Part shown: positions 1 to 12,417 of the stretch, piece by piece
Position numbering within the stretch: position 1 is the first letter of the stretch
Layout of the letters: every line of letters starts with the position of its first letter
From: Imbricaverruca yamaguchii
Taxonomy: Eukaryota > Arthropoda > Thecostraca > Neoverrucidae
Reading direction: 5' to 3'
NCBI GenBank assembly: GCA_034440575.1
Contig: JAOTOL010001569.1
Span: 1,142,001-1,206,000 of the forward strand
DNA length: 64,000 nt
The notes under the pieces: generated by a model
Told to the model about the DNA's origin: nothing
The model's input: the letters and a program-made list of their open reading frames with translations, nothing else
Databases searched by the model: none
Made by a program: the position numbers and the translations under genes

Positions 1-315
1 TTGAAAATTGTGCAAAAACACCTGAAATAGCTGGATGTCCTTCCACTGTGGAAGGACAGCTTACCTACATCACACAATGTTGAGATTAGCTGTTGCTGAT
101 GCACTTTAAACCAGATTGTCGGACAAATCTGCCAAGCCACTAAACAACACTTGCATTGTCATACTGATGTTTGTACACACCACCAATGGCAATGCCACAT
201 GCATATGGGGCTCGAACAGGATTCATTCCATTCTCAATTTCCAGCCATCAAACTTCATACAATCCAGTGCAGTGAAAACAATCGCATTTATCATTCAGAT
301 TATGGATATACGCTA
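1..315. other. Non-coding sequence, nothing recognised
   Basis: Short open frames here have no recognisable motif or codon bias, and I see no repeat shared with the rest of the window. Confidence 0.4.
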
Positions 316-2600
316 GGCGTCAGACGCAAGGTTAACCCGCGCCGTCTTTCCGGTCAAATCCTCACACCCCGTCTTGGGGGGGTTGAAGACCCCCTCTAAA
401 ATATAAACTAAGCATCGCACGAAAACGAAAGAGGTGTCATCGGAAAGCAATCGACGAGTAGGGTCTGGGTCCACCCCTCGAAAAAAAATTTCCCAAAAGT
501 GACGTCACCAGGGGAGCAAGATTTTCACGACTTTTCACGACTTACATTATGTTTTTTGCTCTGAGTATTTCATTTTGGGGATATATGAAAAAACAAAATT
601 TATTTGGAATGAGAAAAGGACAGTGAAATCGACCAGGGCTATGATTTTTTTGGGCCCCCAAAATAAACATTTTATTTTTTGAAATTTCAAAATCTTGCGT
701 TTTCAAGTTTTCTTTAATTTTCCTTTTCCAATGGGTATAGCAGACCGAAAAACGTTGTTGGAAGTCAACTTTCACTAATAAAAAATGCTTACTTTAGCCA
801 GAATCCTGTGTTTGAACTGCAATATGGGAAATACGCAAAACTTAGATGTAGTCAAAAACTTTAAAAAATGAAAAATTCACCTCATACGTTTTGTTGCATC
901 CATAAAGATAAGCAAACGCTGAAAGTTTCATTAAAATATCTGTATCCGTTAAAGCGTGACGACTGGTTGAACTTTTTTGAAGGTGACCTCACTTGACCTT
1001 GAATAACTCGCTGACCCTAGATGACCTGACCTATAAATTTTGAATCGGCATGTCAAATTGATATGAGAAAAGGTATGTCAAATTTGGGCGCACTACCTCG
1101 CGCCGTTCGTCTGCTATCCGCGAAAAGCCTGAGGTGGGCGGTTGAAAACCACCCTGAGACGGGACGGGTTAATGCGGACATCAGGGGGACCCCCAGTAAA
1201 GAAAGAAAACGGGTAGGTTCCTGATGCCATTCATAAATGGTGGGGCGCAAACCAAATGTTAATGGGCCTTAACGCCAAAGCAACAGGTAGATTTTCAGAT
1301 TTGAAACACTAGGCAATGTATCTGGCATGAGTTCTGCCACTAGTACAGTGGAGGCCCGACAGTTTTTCTCGATATAATATTGTCTAAGAATATTGCGCTT
1401 ATGGGCGTTGAATGGAAAGAATGCATCTACAACCGTGAATTTCTCATATACCACTTTGGCGTTGCAGAGCCAATGCTGCTTAGTATTGTTGAAGGGTGTG
1501 ACTTTATGTTACTTTTTGTCATGCCACCCCTCGGCGGCCCTCCGGATCCCCTGGGCAGCAACTGTCGGCGCTTGACGTGCATCGAGCCATGCCAGAACCT
1601 CAATAATTCCGGACAGCTTCATGTCAAAAGGTAAAAAATGACATGGTTAGGTATCTATAAAAGTAGTCGAGTATGACATCAGAAGGCAGCTCATTCTATG
1701 GCGTTTTTTGGACTATTGGCTATTAATTCGGTAATATAGAACATTTGATATGCAAATAAAAGTAAGTAATAAAGTATATAAAGTATAAAGTAAGTAATAA
1801 AAGTAAGTAATAAAAGCATTTCGTCTCACGCAATGTCTAAAACCCAGGAGCACTTAAGAACCATTCTGCGTTGTATTAAACAATGGAATGCAATGTGATG
1901 ATTTGAGACAGAAATCGTGGAGTTGAGTGCAAAAATGAGAGGGTTAAATATATGCAAAAGTAGTCGAGTATGGCATCAGAAGGTAGCTGATTTTATGGCA
2001 ATTTAGTTGAGATCATTGGAAATGAATTCGCGTATGTAGAACATCCGATATTCAAGTTGAAGGAATAGAATGTGATTATTTCAGACACAAATCTTTGAAT
2101 TGAGTGCAAAAATGACAGGGTTAGCCATGTATAAAATACTAGAACACGGTATCAAAAGACAGCTGATTGTATGCTGGTTTATTTGAGACCATTGGTTATT
2201 AATTCGGTAGTGTAGAACATCCGATATACAATTTAATGTAGTATGATGTGATAATTTGGAACACGAATTCTGGAATTGAGTGCAAAAATGACAGGGTTAA
2301 ACCTTCATGGAAGTTATTTAAGATGATATTAAAATGTAGCACGCTCGATTTTAGGTCCCTTAAGAAAATTGGAAATTGTCAGCACATCGCACAGAAGATG
2401 TATGACGTGCTTTTATCACAAGATATTGGGTGGTCAAGTGCTTTCATTTCACTTTAACAGGAAAGTGCAGGGTGAAATGATTTGATAATAAATTGAATTG
2501 TGCATCATAAGAGAGCTGGCTTCAATGTTGTTCAAATTTGACCATTGAAAATCACCTGCACCTTCTCTGGAAGCTAAAATATAGCATTAATCAGATCCAA
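316..2600 (+). repeat. Interspersed repeat family B, copy 1
   Basis: The block is homologous to a second copy at about 35455-37505. Both share the start GGCGTCAGACGC, a TTAA followed by CGGACATCAGGGG, a segment with AATGGAAAGAATGCATCTAC (near 1410 and 36000), and a right part with ATGACGTGCTTTTATCACAA (near 2403 and 37320). A sub-segment around AAAGTAGTCGAGTATG occurs about three times here (near 1660, 1955 and 2130) but once in copy 2. A MITE has split it at 332-1172. No protein is recognisable, so it is probably an old non-autonomous element. Confidence 0.75.
332..1172 (-). mobile_element. TTAA-flanked MITE, piggyBac-like (family A), complete copy
   Basis: The element starts TTAACCCGCGCCGTC and ends GGGACGGGTTAA, so it has inverted CCCG/CGGG termini bounded by TTAA. 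It is about 840 bp long with no transposase. TTAA target duplications and CCC/GGG termini are typical of piggyBac-superfamily elements, hence the assignment. It lies in reverse orientation to the copies at 30131, 36458 and 39158. It sits inside repeat family B, and the other family B copy carries the uninterrupted site with a single TTAA at 35471-35474. Confidence 0.8.
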
Positions 2601-4500
2601 CCCACTCTGGTGGTGTTCTTTCACAATCCTACCACCAGAGGCGCCACCGGTATTATGTCCACTGATGACGCCTAACGACAAACTATAATAATATCCAGCA
2701 GCCCACCAATCACCCTATCAGCTTGATATTTACCAAAGTAGGTACCTACCTAGGTACATGCCCAATGAGCTATTACCTAGGTACGTAGGTAGGTACCTCA
2801 AACTGAATCAACGAGAACCACATCTGAGCCAGTCTGCCAGCTTATGATACCATGAAATAAAAAGTCAGAAGAAGCTGCATGGACACTGTTACAATTGATA
2901 TATTGATATTCCTGAAGAAAGCAATAGGTAGGCACTAATAAGTGCACAGTCATGTAAGACCAATAAGGTGTTCTTGCGCAGACCAATATCTGGCAGCGCG
3001 CATCAAATGACACCAAGTATGCCATTACATTAGAAGGAACATCAAAATTGCCTGGAAGCCTTAGTGACGTCATAGCTTTTCCTTTACTATGACAGGAATT
3101 GATAGCATCAGACATTGCCCTCTATGTCAATGGCATCAGACATTGACATCTATGTATGTAACTAGACGGACGACTCGCCGCACGGTCCGCGTCCTATTCC
3201 GGCCGGCCCCGGCTGGAGCAGCGGTATATGGGCAAAAGATTGAGCTCGCCGCCCACTCCCATTCATTTTGGCCTTGGAATGAAATGTTGTGAGATGAAAA
3301 GTCATGGATAGATTTTGATAATAAGTAGTGAAATAACGTTAGGTTCATGATAAGCAAATAGAAATGGCGAAAAATCTTGCAAAATATTGTAATTGCGCTT
3401 TTAATTTCTAACTTATATCATCGTTTTGCCGACTTTGTGCAGTATTCGGCATGTGTATCCTATTTAATCATGACCCAATCACGCTTGTGAAGTAACGCTG
3501 GGAATGTTTGTAATTAGCAGCATACGTGTACTGCGTGTGCACCCTATATCCTAATCAGGGTGGGTTCCAGGAATTGTCATGGGAGAGGAGTATTTGTCAG
3601 GGGGCGCCATTTCTTAGAAGGTGCACCCTGCAAAAATACCCGAAGGGGCTAAACGAAAATCCGTTTAGCAGGGATGGGGGTGTACTTGAGCACACTGAAG
3701 GGTGCTTCTGGTTGACAAATATGAAGGTGAATACTCGAGTCTTCCCGGATGTGCGCAGGTTCCATGGGGACATATCGCTGAATCAGCCGACCATCCCTGA
3801 ATCTGAACGACCATCCTGCAGGGCATAGGTTGACGCTCAGGCAGGGGCGTTACTACAAATACTTTCGAGGGGACAAATGCCACATCAATGTTGGCTTTGC
3901 CTGGCCAGGGGGAAAAAATGCCGAATCTGTCACCGACGAACCTGTGAGCTGTCTCAATTTGTTTGCATATATGTTTCATAAAACAAGTGCCTCGCACACC
4001 TGCTTCGCGGCGTTGAAAAAGAATGTTTGATCCTCGTTGCAGTTGATATATATTTCAGCCAGAAATTGGAGAGACACTTTTTATGTTTGGAATCGTGAGT
4101 TATGTCACCATTAAGTGCACGAAATATGTTTGGGGGCCACCGGTGGATGCCGCAGGAAGAAGCTGTTTGGACCTTGGTTATCAGTTAGAACAATGCAGCT
4201 TTCGCCCATGGCTATGTCATAAGGCTTCCTGGTTGACACAGCAGAGAGCTGACCTAATAAGCGGACCATTCGGATACGACATGCCAAGGTACTTCAACGT
4301 TCCCTTAATATTATCCCCCAGATTGAGCTGGTTATCCAGCAAATGGGAAGACGACAGAAAGCGGTTGGCGGGGAGCGGGCTCGTGCGGCCGTCCCCAACG
4401 TTCTCAAAATGGTGTATAACTGGAATTTTCCCGCACACTCAGGTACACGCTGCTGGTAGGTAAGACGAGTTTAAGGGCAAAGACCTGAGCTAGGCTAGGT
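2601..4500. other. Gene-free stretch with a small hairpin
   Basis: I see no supported gene. At 2740-2798 an imperfect inverted repeat is built from ACCTAGGTAC/AGGTACCT steps. The region 3535-4460 contains open frames of up to 126 codons without any recognisable domain. Confidence 0.4.
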
Positions 4501-4585
4501 CGTGGAGTCATACTTTTTGTGTTATTTGTGGCTAATCAGTTGAGGCCACATTGCATCGCCTACCTCTCAACTTGGCAGGAAGGGA

Positions 4586-4657
4586 GGACACTGCCGAGAA
4601 TCGAGCACAACACCTCTTGTTTCTCAGACACCCAGTTTCCTACTGAGCTACAGACGC
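4586..4657 (-). other. tRNA-like sequence (tRNA-derived SINE or tRNA pseudogene)
   Basis: On the minus strand, 4650-4639 reads TAGCTCAGTAGG, a perfect RNA polymerase III A box. 4607-4597 reads TGCTCGATTCT, close to the B-box consensus GGTTCGANTCC. The two box starts are 43 nt apart, the spacing of tRNA positions 8 and 52. The acceptor and T stems do not pair well, so a functional tRNA is unlikely. It lies just beyond the 3' end of the hAT-type gene. Confidence 0.4.
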
Positions 4658-4695
4658 CCTGGGGTCTCACTTTCCTTCTACTGAACACGCGCGTG

Positions 4696-5415
4696 CTACT
4701 CCTTATACGCATATATTGCGCACTTAGCAGATGCCGTGCTTTTGTGGCGCGTGATGACAGTGCCAGCCAGCGACTGGCGCAGACTTGTCGAGTGCCGGGT
4801 AAAGTTGAACCCGGCTTTGCGCTGAACGGCCCGGATCACATCATCGGCCTGGCACGGGTCCGGCCCGTTCCAGCGCACTACCAGCTCCTTCGCCGCGTTG
4901 GCGTGGTCGAGCTGACGGTGCATGCCGAACACTTCCTGCACTGCACTCCCCATGCTTTCTACAACACTCTCAGTAGGGAAGATGAGCCACAGTCGGGTTC
5001 CCAAGTCCACGTATGGTCCAAGGCTGGGCGTACTGTCGCGGCTCTTCCACAGTACCAGCAACCAGCAGCTGCTGGTTGCACCCATTCGCGCAGCGCGGCT
5101 CGTGCAACACCTTGTAGCCTGCGGTCGCGGATTCGAGGGACAAGCGGCACGACGGCGGAACGACGCGGCGGGCCACCAGGCGACTGGCAGCACGCTGGAT
5201 GGTGCCGGCACTGGCGTCACTGGTGGCCCTGATGCGCTCCACATCGGCCACCTCCCTGATGTCGAGCATGGCGTCCATCAGGCTCTGGTTGTCTGTGCCC
5301 ATTCTTGAACCGGTCGCATTCAAGCCACCTCGCCTGTGCCTCAATTGCCTGGCCAAGCTACGACAGAAGGCTGTGGCGTCCTTCGTCTGTGAACGAATGG
5401 CAGAGCCTGAACTAG
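4696..5415 (-). pseudogene. hAT-type transposase-derived gene, C-terminal part
   Basis: The minus strand encodes the C-terminal region of a hAT-like protein of the ZNF862/KIAA1586-like kind. Near 4990-4830 it contains ESVVESMGSAVQEVFG, followed by RWNGPDPCQADD, a layout I associate with the C-terminus of those proteins (from memory, not searched). A plausible acceptor (TCGTGTACAG) precedes 5415. The upstream half is open in one frame and the ESVVES half in another, with the switch near 5040-5080, so there is either a frameshift or an unseen short intron. The join to the exon ending at 6085 does not keep phase, so another exon may be missing. The stop is next to the tRNA-like element. Confidence 0.5.
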
Positions 5416-6084
5416 CTGTACACGAGAAGTATAAAACAATACGGCCTGGATATTTTGAAAGGAAATTCATTCCAAGTGCTTTGGCAGGCAAATGCCACGG
5501 TCAATAGTGGAACGAGATAACTACTCAGCAATGTATCACAGTACTCTCACTTATGATATGCATGTGCAAATACATGGAACGCATCGTTCGTGAAAAGACC
5601 GGAAAAAGCGTGTGATGATTGAAAAAGTTAGCTTTGGCAGTCACAACCTGTTACAGCATTGTATAAAAAGTTATTTTACTTGGAAAAACTAACATATATG
5701 GCTCAAAAGTGCATTCATCAATAAGCCAAGCCCATCATCTAGGCTAAGCTAGGGTAAATTTGTAGTAGCGAGCGATTTACTATTTGCATATCGATGAGCT
5801 ACTTTATGTTGAAAACAAAACAGGTAACCTACAATGACAAATAAATAAATGAACAGAACAGAACTCACACAGAGCATACAGAGATTGAACATGAACAGAA
5901 CATACATAGAGGCCATTGGTATTGCGGATGCGAGATGACTGAATGCCCACGTGGGCGACGACGTGGGCTCAAGACTGGCTTTTATATGCTGGATAAGCGC
6001 AATATGAATGCTAGAAATACTCCGGATAAACGCAAATAAGTATGTTTCAAGGACAACTCTTAAGGGTAAAATAGCGCTGCTCAC

Positions 6085-6350
6085 CACTGTTTTGTCGCAC
6101 GGCGAGAAGCTCGACAGAGTTGGCCATCTGGTATCCATATCGGCCAACTCAACCATGTCTGCCACGGAGACGTCGCCGCGGGTGGGGACATCCAGAATGT
6201 CAGCCATTTCACGGATGGTGCAGATGGTGTGTCCGAAGCCGGCCACGTACTGCCACGGCAGATTCTGCACCTGCTGCTGTATCCGGCTTCCACTGGCCAG
6301 CACCTTGTACACGTCGATTAAGACAGCTACCCGTGCTAGGAAGTCTCCAT
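6085..6350 (-). CDS. hAT-type transposase-derived gene, middle exon
   Basis: This is a second exon of the minus-strand hAT-like gene. The acceptor (TTCTCAG) ends at 6351 and the exon opens with two bases that complete a codon left by the upstream exon ending at 6693, giving K-D-G-D-F-L-A-R at the junction. The D-F-L-A-R-V-A-V-L-I-D-V-Y segment is the usual "W/D-FLARLAYLADIY" block of hAT-like proteins (recalled family pattern). The donor is GTG|GTGAGC at 6085/6084. About 88 codons, no internal stop. Beyond the donor the frame stays open but becomes hydrophobic and AT-rich, so I read that part as intron. Confidence 0.55.
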
Positions 6351-6692
6351 CTGAGAATGCACAAAACACTGATTATTTCAACTGCTTATATAGTGAAGAA
6401 TAGATAGGACTCCTATGACGAAAACATACGAGGATTCAAGGGATGGGGAAGATACCCCTTAGTTGACGAGCATTGTTATTATATCGTGGTGAGCTCAATT
6501 ATCCCATGTTTGGTTGTTTAAAGGGCTTTGAGGTCTCACATTTTAAGTCCACGATTCCGCAAGTGAACATGACTCCAGCGAAAATAATGCAGTGATGCGT
6601 GCCGCGCAGGGTTCACACCGCGAATTTCTATATCATGTAAGGAAAAATGGGAAATATTACTATTATGAGGCAAACAATCAAACTTAACTAAC

Positions 6693-8036
6693 CTTTCAGC
6701 GCCCTCAAGTCGGCTTCCAGTTCGTTGCGGACGCCGCCTCTCTGCTCCGTGGCGATGTGCCCCCGCAGCACGCGCGTCATCGCTGGGATGTTGGTTTGAA
6801 ACGTGCTCAGGACATCCGCCGCGTGGGGGGCGAAGCGCGTTTCGGACCACAGCTTTGGCCTGAGCACACGGTGCCCAAGCTGTGTTCCAGCCTCCAACAG
6901 ACTTCCTAGACCACTGCCGTGGGAGAAGCGTTTGGTGGCACGGGTCACGATAGCGATGGTGGCATCCACCCAGCGGCACGTCGAGTCGCGGCGGGCGTCC
7001 CCGTCGGCCAAATTGACCAGGTGCGACCCGTCCCACACACACGGCACGCACGCAGCAGACGGCGGCCGGTTTTCATTTTCACAGTTCATCATCCTGAACA
7101 GCTTGCCGGGCACACCATTGTGGTGCACCTGGCCATCTGCTGCAATTGCAGACAGCTGCTCGGTGCATGCGATGCCGATTCCGGCTAAGGTAGCTCGCAG
7201 CTGCCGAGCATGCCCGTCACCGTCGTGGTCCTTGACTACGGGCGCCCCAAGCACGAAGCTTTGTAGCATTTGCCCCACGGGAGCATCGGGCACGATCGTC
7301 GTAATGGCAGTGATGTCGATCGTCCTGTGGTTGATGGTAGGTTTGTCAGCCATCAGTGCGACACACGGCTGGCTTCAGACGTGATCAACGAGCTTTCGAA
7401 TGATTTCCGCTGTGAACAGCTCTCGCACTTGCATCATGAACATTTTTGAGTGGTTAATATCACCCACGTTCACTCCATTAATATGTTGGAGGACGATGAG
7501 GTCTTCGAACACGGTATGTGACAACGACTTTTTCAAGACATAATATGCCGTCCTTAGCACTCGCATGGCGACACTCCCGGCTTCCTTTTCTCGAGCTGAG
7601 GCCTGTCGAGACTTCTCCTCGGACGCTTTCCGAGCTCGGACATGTCGCTCGCTGTCGAAGTGCCTCCTCACGGTGTCCTTCAGCCTTCTGAAAGGCAGTG
7701 GCAAATGCTCGGCGTATGTGAAAGCAGTGACTTTGCTAAAGTTGTACGAGAACACACCTGCAACGCTTTGTTGGGTGCCCGATGCGTCCTTCGTACACAC
7801 GGAGCAATAAAAGCCATCCGTCGTCTCAGCCGTCTTTAAGAGGCCTCCACAGGTTGCAAGCAGATCATCGACGCCTCTGGCAGATCTGATGGCGGCGTCG
7901 ACGTTGCTAGGTAGCTGAGGATTGGTCGAGGCCACCGCACCTGCACTTCCCATCAGTCGAAAAATTCTGGTGGTGTCCCTCTCTAACGCCGATACCCTCG
8001 TTTCCAGCGCGCAGCTCGGTTCAACGGACGACGACA
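6693..8036 (-). pseudogene. hAT-type transposase-derived gene, main exon, with one in-frame TGA
   Basis: A single minus-strand frame runs from an acceptor (TTTCTATTTCAG, ending 8037) to a donor AAAG|GTTAG at 6693/6692. It is broken once, by TGA at 7377-7375. The first part (about 220 codons) carries a Lys/Arg/Glu-rich stretch and then HTVFEDLIVLQHINGVNVG; the second opens with LMADKP, the site of the conserved "LMADE-TD" block of hAT-like proteins, and later has W-S-E-T-R-F. The families are recognised from memory. The stop falls in the linker just before LMADKP and both halves stay in frame, so one substitution explains it; an assembly error or readthrough is possible. No N-terminal BED-type zinc finger is visible upstream. 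Confidence 0.6.
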
Positions 8037-9270
8037 CTGAAATAGAAACACGATATATTCATAATTTGTGGGGTGGCTAACTGGCGTTTACATAGCTGTG
8101 ATGCCATAGGTGACACAAACTCCCGCATATTAATCTTTTTTAAAGCTAAATGGCAACCACATCTCACTTTTTGTTCATGCCCGAGTGACACATAAATGAA
8201 CGGAACATGAATCAAGTGACGTGTGCTGCAGCCCAATGTTTACTCCAATGTTAAATGTCGGCTTACACCAGCGACATCTATGATTTGGTCATGGCGGACA
8301 TTTAAAGTTATAGTGCGCTATGCAGCATAGTGTCCCTATCTTGATCATAATACATCCCTCTCTCCTCCCGAAAAAATACGGTGAAGGTTCGGTCATAGCA
8401 TGGCATCGGCGTCCGTCACGTCTGTCCAGGCGCCCCTAGTGTTGGCCCAGATGTGTTTCCCATCTTTTCATGCACCCCGCGAACTTGAAGAACGTTATGG
8501 CAGGCAGCTTTAACACTAGCTGGGCAAGTACGCAAGTTGGATATCATCAACATTGGCGTACGAAATCGCATTACTTCGTGGCCAGGGCCTCAGGATACCG
8601 ATGACGACATGGTGGCTGGCTGCACCCCAATACTGATATATTTGAACTGACCTTCAGGGTCAACCAAGAATTACACCAAAATGTTCTGAGTACCTCTACA
8701 AGTTCAGGATGGAGCTACATCAGGGACCAAACGCTGGTCCGGAGATCACATTAACACGCGTAATGCGAAGGACGGGAAATTATGTCGCACTCTCGGTTTA
8801 AGTTTTTTTAAGCTTCAGTTGCTATGCCAAGCGATCAAGTATATATCGGCATAAACATACCGGCATTCTCCAACTTTTCTAGTTGAAACACATTTGCGTT
8901 TATACTGGTTACGTCACATTCGTAATGCCATTTTGAACACCTGGTGCCACATTTATACATGGAAGGATTATAGGACGCATTATCAGTATGGATCTTCGAA
9001 TTATAGATACTGAAGACAATAACGTTGCTAGCTTGCATGCTGGGCAAGTATGGTACGGAAAAGCGACTACGAAAATTATTATTTTTATTGCTTCGCAATT
9101 TCACTAATATTGCTCCTACCCAAACATGACCAAAGTAACCATGAGTCAGGAACTCCCACGCCACACCATGAAGCATCGTGATGCCTTAACGGCGCCCTCG
9201 AAATTCCCTGAAGCACTCTCGGAGTGCCTTATGGGTGCTCTCGGAGCGCCCTTATCATGCCCAGTGGCTG
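8037..9270. other. Gene-free stretch
   Basis: No supported coding exon. The first exon(s) of the minus-strand hAT-like gene should lie here or further upstream, but I cannot identify them. Confidence 0.35.
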
Positions 9271-9273
9271 ATA

Positions 9274-9655
9274 TGCACCACGGCGGGTTCACCGCTCGGC
9301 CCCACCACGCAAGGCTTACCGCGGATAGTGATAGAACGGCGCGCCGTTTTTAATTTGACATCCCTTTTCCACATCAATTTGGCATCTTGTATGACAATTT
9401 TGAGGTCAGGTCATCTAGGGTCAACGAATTAGCTACGGTCAAGTGAGGTAACCTCCAGAAAAGCTAAACCAGTCGTCACGTTTTAACGGAAAAAGATGTT
9501 TGACTGAAACTTTCAGCATTTGCTTCTCTTTAGGGATGGAAGAAAATGCACCAGAGGATTTTGTATGACATTAGTTTTGCATATTCACCCAAAAGGAATA
9601 AAATTTAAGATTCTGGCTAAAGTAAGCATTTTATGAGAGCAAGTTGACTGCAAAG
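9274..9655 (+). mobile_element. piggyBac-like MITE (family A), 5' fragment
   Basis: The fragment aligns by eye with the left half of the complete copies. It shares CGCGGATAGTGA, GGTCATCTAGGGTCAACGA, AGTCGTCACG and GGCTAAAGTAAGCATTTTAT. It lacks the canonical TTAACCCG end and the right half. Confidence 0.65.
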
Positions 9656-10590
9656 AACACGCTGCAGTCATTTTCATTTTCATTATTAAAATAGACATGT
9701 TTAATGACTGCATCATTTCATTATGCAGTCATTAAACATTTTTATAGAAAAATAAATATGATAATTTTTTCCATAAAAACATTTGATTTTTAATGGACAC
9801 AAATTTTATGGTCATGGTCCACAGCCTCCCTTTTCTAACCCTGAATATTTCGTTTTGTTTTTTAATTATCCACAAAATGACCCCCCCCCCACACACACAG
9901 AAAAAAACAGTTTTGAAATATATGGGCTCCTACATGATGAATGTGCATGTCCAGTGGCAAAGAGTGCTGCAAATTCATAAAACATTTATATGATCCTAAA
10001 TTAGTAAATATTAATTACCTCCTGCAGCAGTTCCTTGTTGACTAGTAGTCGTATCTAATCCAGCATTCGCACATGCCTTCCGGACTGGTTCCTCAAGTTA
10101 GGCATCAGCAGCACCCATGGCTGGATAATCCACATCAGGTGCTTCCTCAGCCTTAGTGCCAATGCATTCCATGGCTGAATCTGCAGGAGATAATGAGCAC
10201 TGTAACCCACAATGATAGCGATGAATCACACCACATCCTCGTTTCCTGTCAAATACCATAGTTAACAGAACATGGTAAGGATCGAAATGAATGTTTGGTT
10301 CTGTGATATAAGTGAAACCTTGGCACTATTTTAAAAGCTATTTGTGACAATGAAATGCTCATTTTTAGGCCTTTTCCTGGTATGTTCTAATTTCATGAAA
10401 ATTCAAAGACAACTATTTGATATAACCTGCAATGTATTCCACCATACATATAGTTCAAGAGCATGCTATGAAAAATAACTCATACGTGTACTTCAAATGG
10501 GATACAAATCAGTGCATTTCCATGGGAATTTGCATAATTCATTGAATAAATTGGAAATTCCATGGGAATTGCATTTGAAAAATTTCCATT
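9656..10590. other. AT-rich sequence, possible antisense coding scrap
   Basis: Mostly AT-rich non-coding DNA with a C-run and short CA repeat near 9884. On the minus strand around 10190-10020 there is an open, acidic, coding-like stretch with SAMECIGTKAEEAPDVDYP, which I do not recognise. It may be debris of a transposon gene. Confidence 0.25.
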
Positions 10591-10594
10591 TTCA

Positions 10595-10765
10595 TTTGCG
10601 TTTGAAAAAGTGGGATATTTTTTTCAAACGCATTTTGATAAAAAATGCCGATTGCCCAGCGATCTAATTTTGTATGCCAAATTGTTAGGCACATATCAAG
10701 GCAAAATAAAAACAGTATTCGTTTTGGTTAACACCACTTTGACAAATCTCGACACAGGCTAATGA
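10595..10765 (+). repeat. Fragment of the long-inverted-repeat element (family D)
   Basis: This stretch matches the outer end of the inverted repeat arms at 21501-22389 and 22989-23935. Shared strings include CAGCGATCTAAT, ATGCCAAATTGTTAGGCACA and AAGGCAAAATAAAAAC. It ends with TCGACACAGGCTAAT, like the outer tip of the right arm. Confidence 0.7.
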
Positions 10766-11289
10766 ACATGCTCTTCGGGCAATACTTTGTCTGCGCAAGA
10801 TGATTTGTCACAACATATTGATCACTCGATTTTCACAATGAGCATATTCTGACTGCCAATATATATTTTTCACTCCAATTGTGCTTAGCGTGATAAATTT
10901 GAACGTTACGAAAGTACTATGACTTCTGTTCCTTTAACAAAGTATCAAACGTTTTCATGGTACTAGTGGTAACAGCGACCGTAAACTGCTACATTTTCAG
11001 AACAGATCGCAATGAGGTATGTTGCGCTTCTCGTACCTAGGTAGCAAAGTGTGATACTTGATTGCTCGTGCATATACCACTTTTTAGCTTTCTTGACTTC
11101 TGATGGGAGAGGGATTGCGGTCACGTTTTTCTGGTTCGAAGTGGCATGCAGTGACACAGAACAAGAAAGAGGAGGCGCGAGAGGTTGAGGCTGGGTTCTC
11201 CCGGATAAACAGCCTGGAAGTGAGGTGTGTTGGAAATACAGAAGGATGCCGGTTTCAGTTAAGTATTGCCTGCCATAGCAGTGAGGAAA

Positions 11290-12417
11290 GTACTAAACTT
11301 GCCAGTACCTTTTATTCCTTTCACCCCCCAACCCCACCCACCCCCACCACTTGCCAGAACATTTATTCCTTTCACTCCCCCCCCCCCCACCATCACCACC
11401 ACGCCTCAGTTGGAGCCACCGCCGGGAGTGCATGGCTGTGGGTGAGCTGACGCCGGAGGCGACACCTGCGTCACAGGTCTGCCATACGGCTAGGGCACAG
11501 GTCTGCCACACAGCGACATTGTGGCATCGTGGCATTGTGACAATGCAGGCGCTGGACGGTGGTTTGCTTAGCTTTGCAGTGGCAATGTGGGAGTTTGCTT
11601 AGCTGTACAGTGAGCGTTGCTGTTTGTGTTGCTGTTTGTTTGGCCATACACCATCGGTGTTTGTTTGAATACACAGTGACGGTGTAGGCGTTCGACGGTG
11701 GGTTGCTTGGCTACGCAGTGGCAGTGTGGGCATTTGCTTGTGACAACGCAAATGCCTACACAGTGACAACGCAGACGTCTGAAGGTGGCTTGTTTCATTA
11801 TACGGCGGCGGCGACGGTGTTTGACAGTAGCGTTGTTGCAGGGCGGCCGGCCATGCCACCACCGAGGACCAGCCAGCAGGCGGACATCCATCCTGGCCCA
11901 TCTTCAGTGTGAGCAGTGTGTTCAGTTGAACTGGACGGAGCCGGATCACGAGAGCCGCCCGCCAGCTGCACTCTGCGGCCCTCCGGCTGCCCATACCGGA
12001 GCCAGCTGCTGGAGCCTGAACCAATCGCCTTCACCGGGGACGGTTGCACCAGCACCTCAACCGCGGCCATCGGCTCACATGTGAGCGAGGCCAGGGTCAG
12101 CAGCCTACGTCGGGCATGCCACGCGCCAAAGACTGCGTGATCGGAACAGCAGTGGCGGACGGCACCAGGTCGCTACACCGCACCAGTTCGACGCTGCAAG
12201 ACCGCCCATGAGGAACACCACCAGCTCCACAGCTGAGATCTAGCCGGCTACGCCAGTACCGGCTGTCTTCGGTAGGACGACTGTCTACGTCAGGACCGGC
12301 TGTCTTCGCCGGGATCCTCTGTCTGCGCCGGGACCAGCCGTCCACGAGAGGATCGGCTGTTGACACTGGGGTCAGCTGCCCGTATCAGCGCCGGTTGGGG
12401 TTTCAGGCGGTGACGTC
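11290..12417 (+). promoter_or_regulatory. GC-rich region upstream of RasGRF, presumed 5' UTR or promoter
   Basis: Composition changes sharply from AT-rich to GC-rich ahead of the first coding exon. The region holds an imperfect duplication with a CCCCACC-rich tract (11308-11400), degenerate repeats around TTTGCAGTGGCAATGTGG (11520-11780), and a degenerate run around ACCGGCTGTCTTCG (12255-12360). I cannot place a TATA box or transcription start. Open frames overlap on both strands and look like GC-driven artefacts. Confidence 0.35.

Noticed and set aside
8021..8236. 71-codon minus-strand frame as first exon of the hAT-like gene
   Set aside because: No BED zinc-finger cysteines or histidines in the right spacing, and it overlaps the acceptor and polypyrimidine tract of the main exon.
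11568..12140. Overlapping open frames of 70-140 codons on both strands upstream of exon 1
   Set aside because: GC-rich and internally repetitive, with no homology and mutual overlap.
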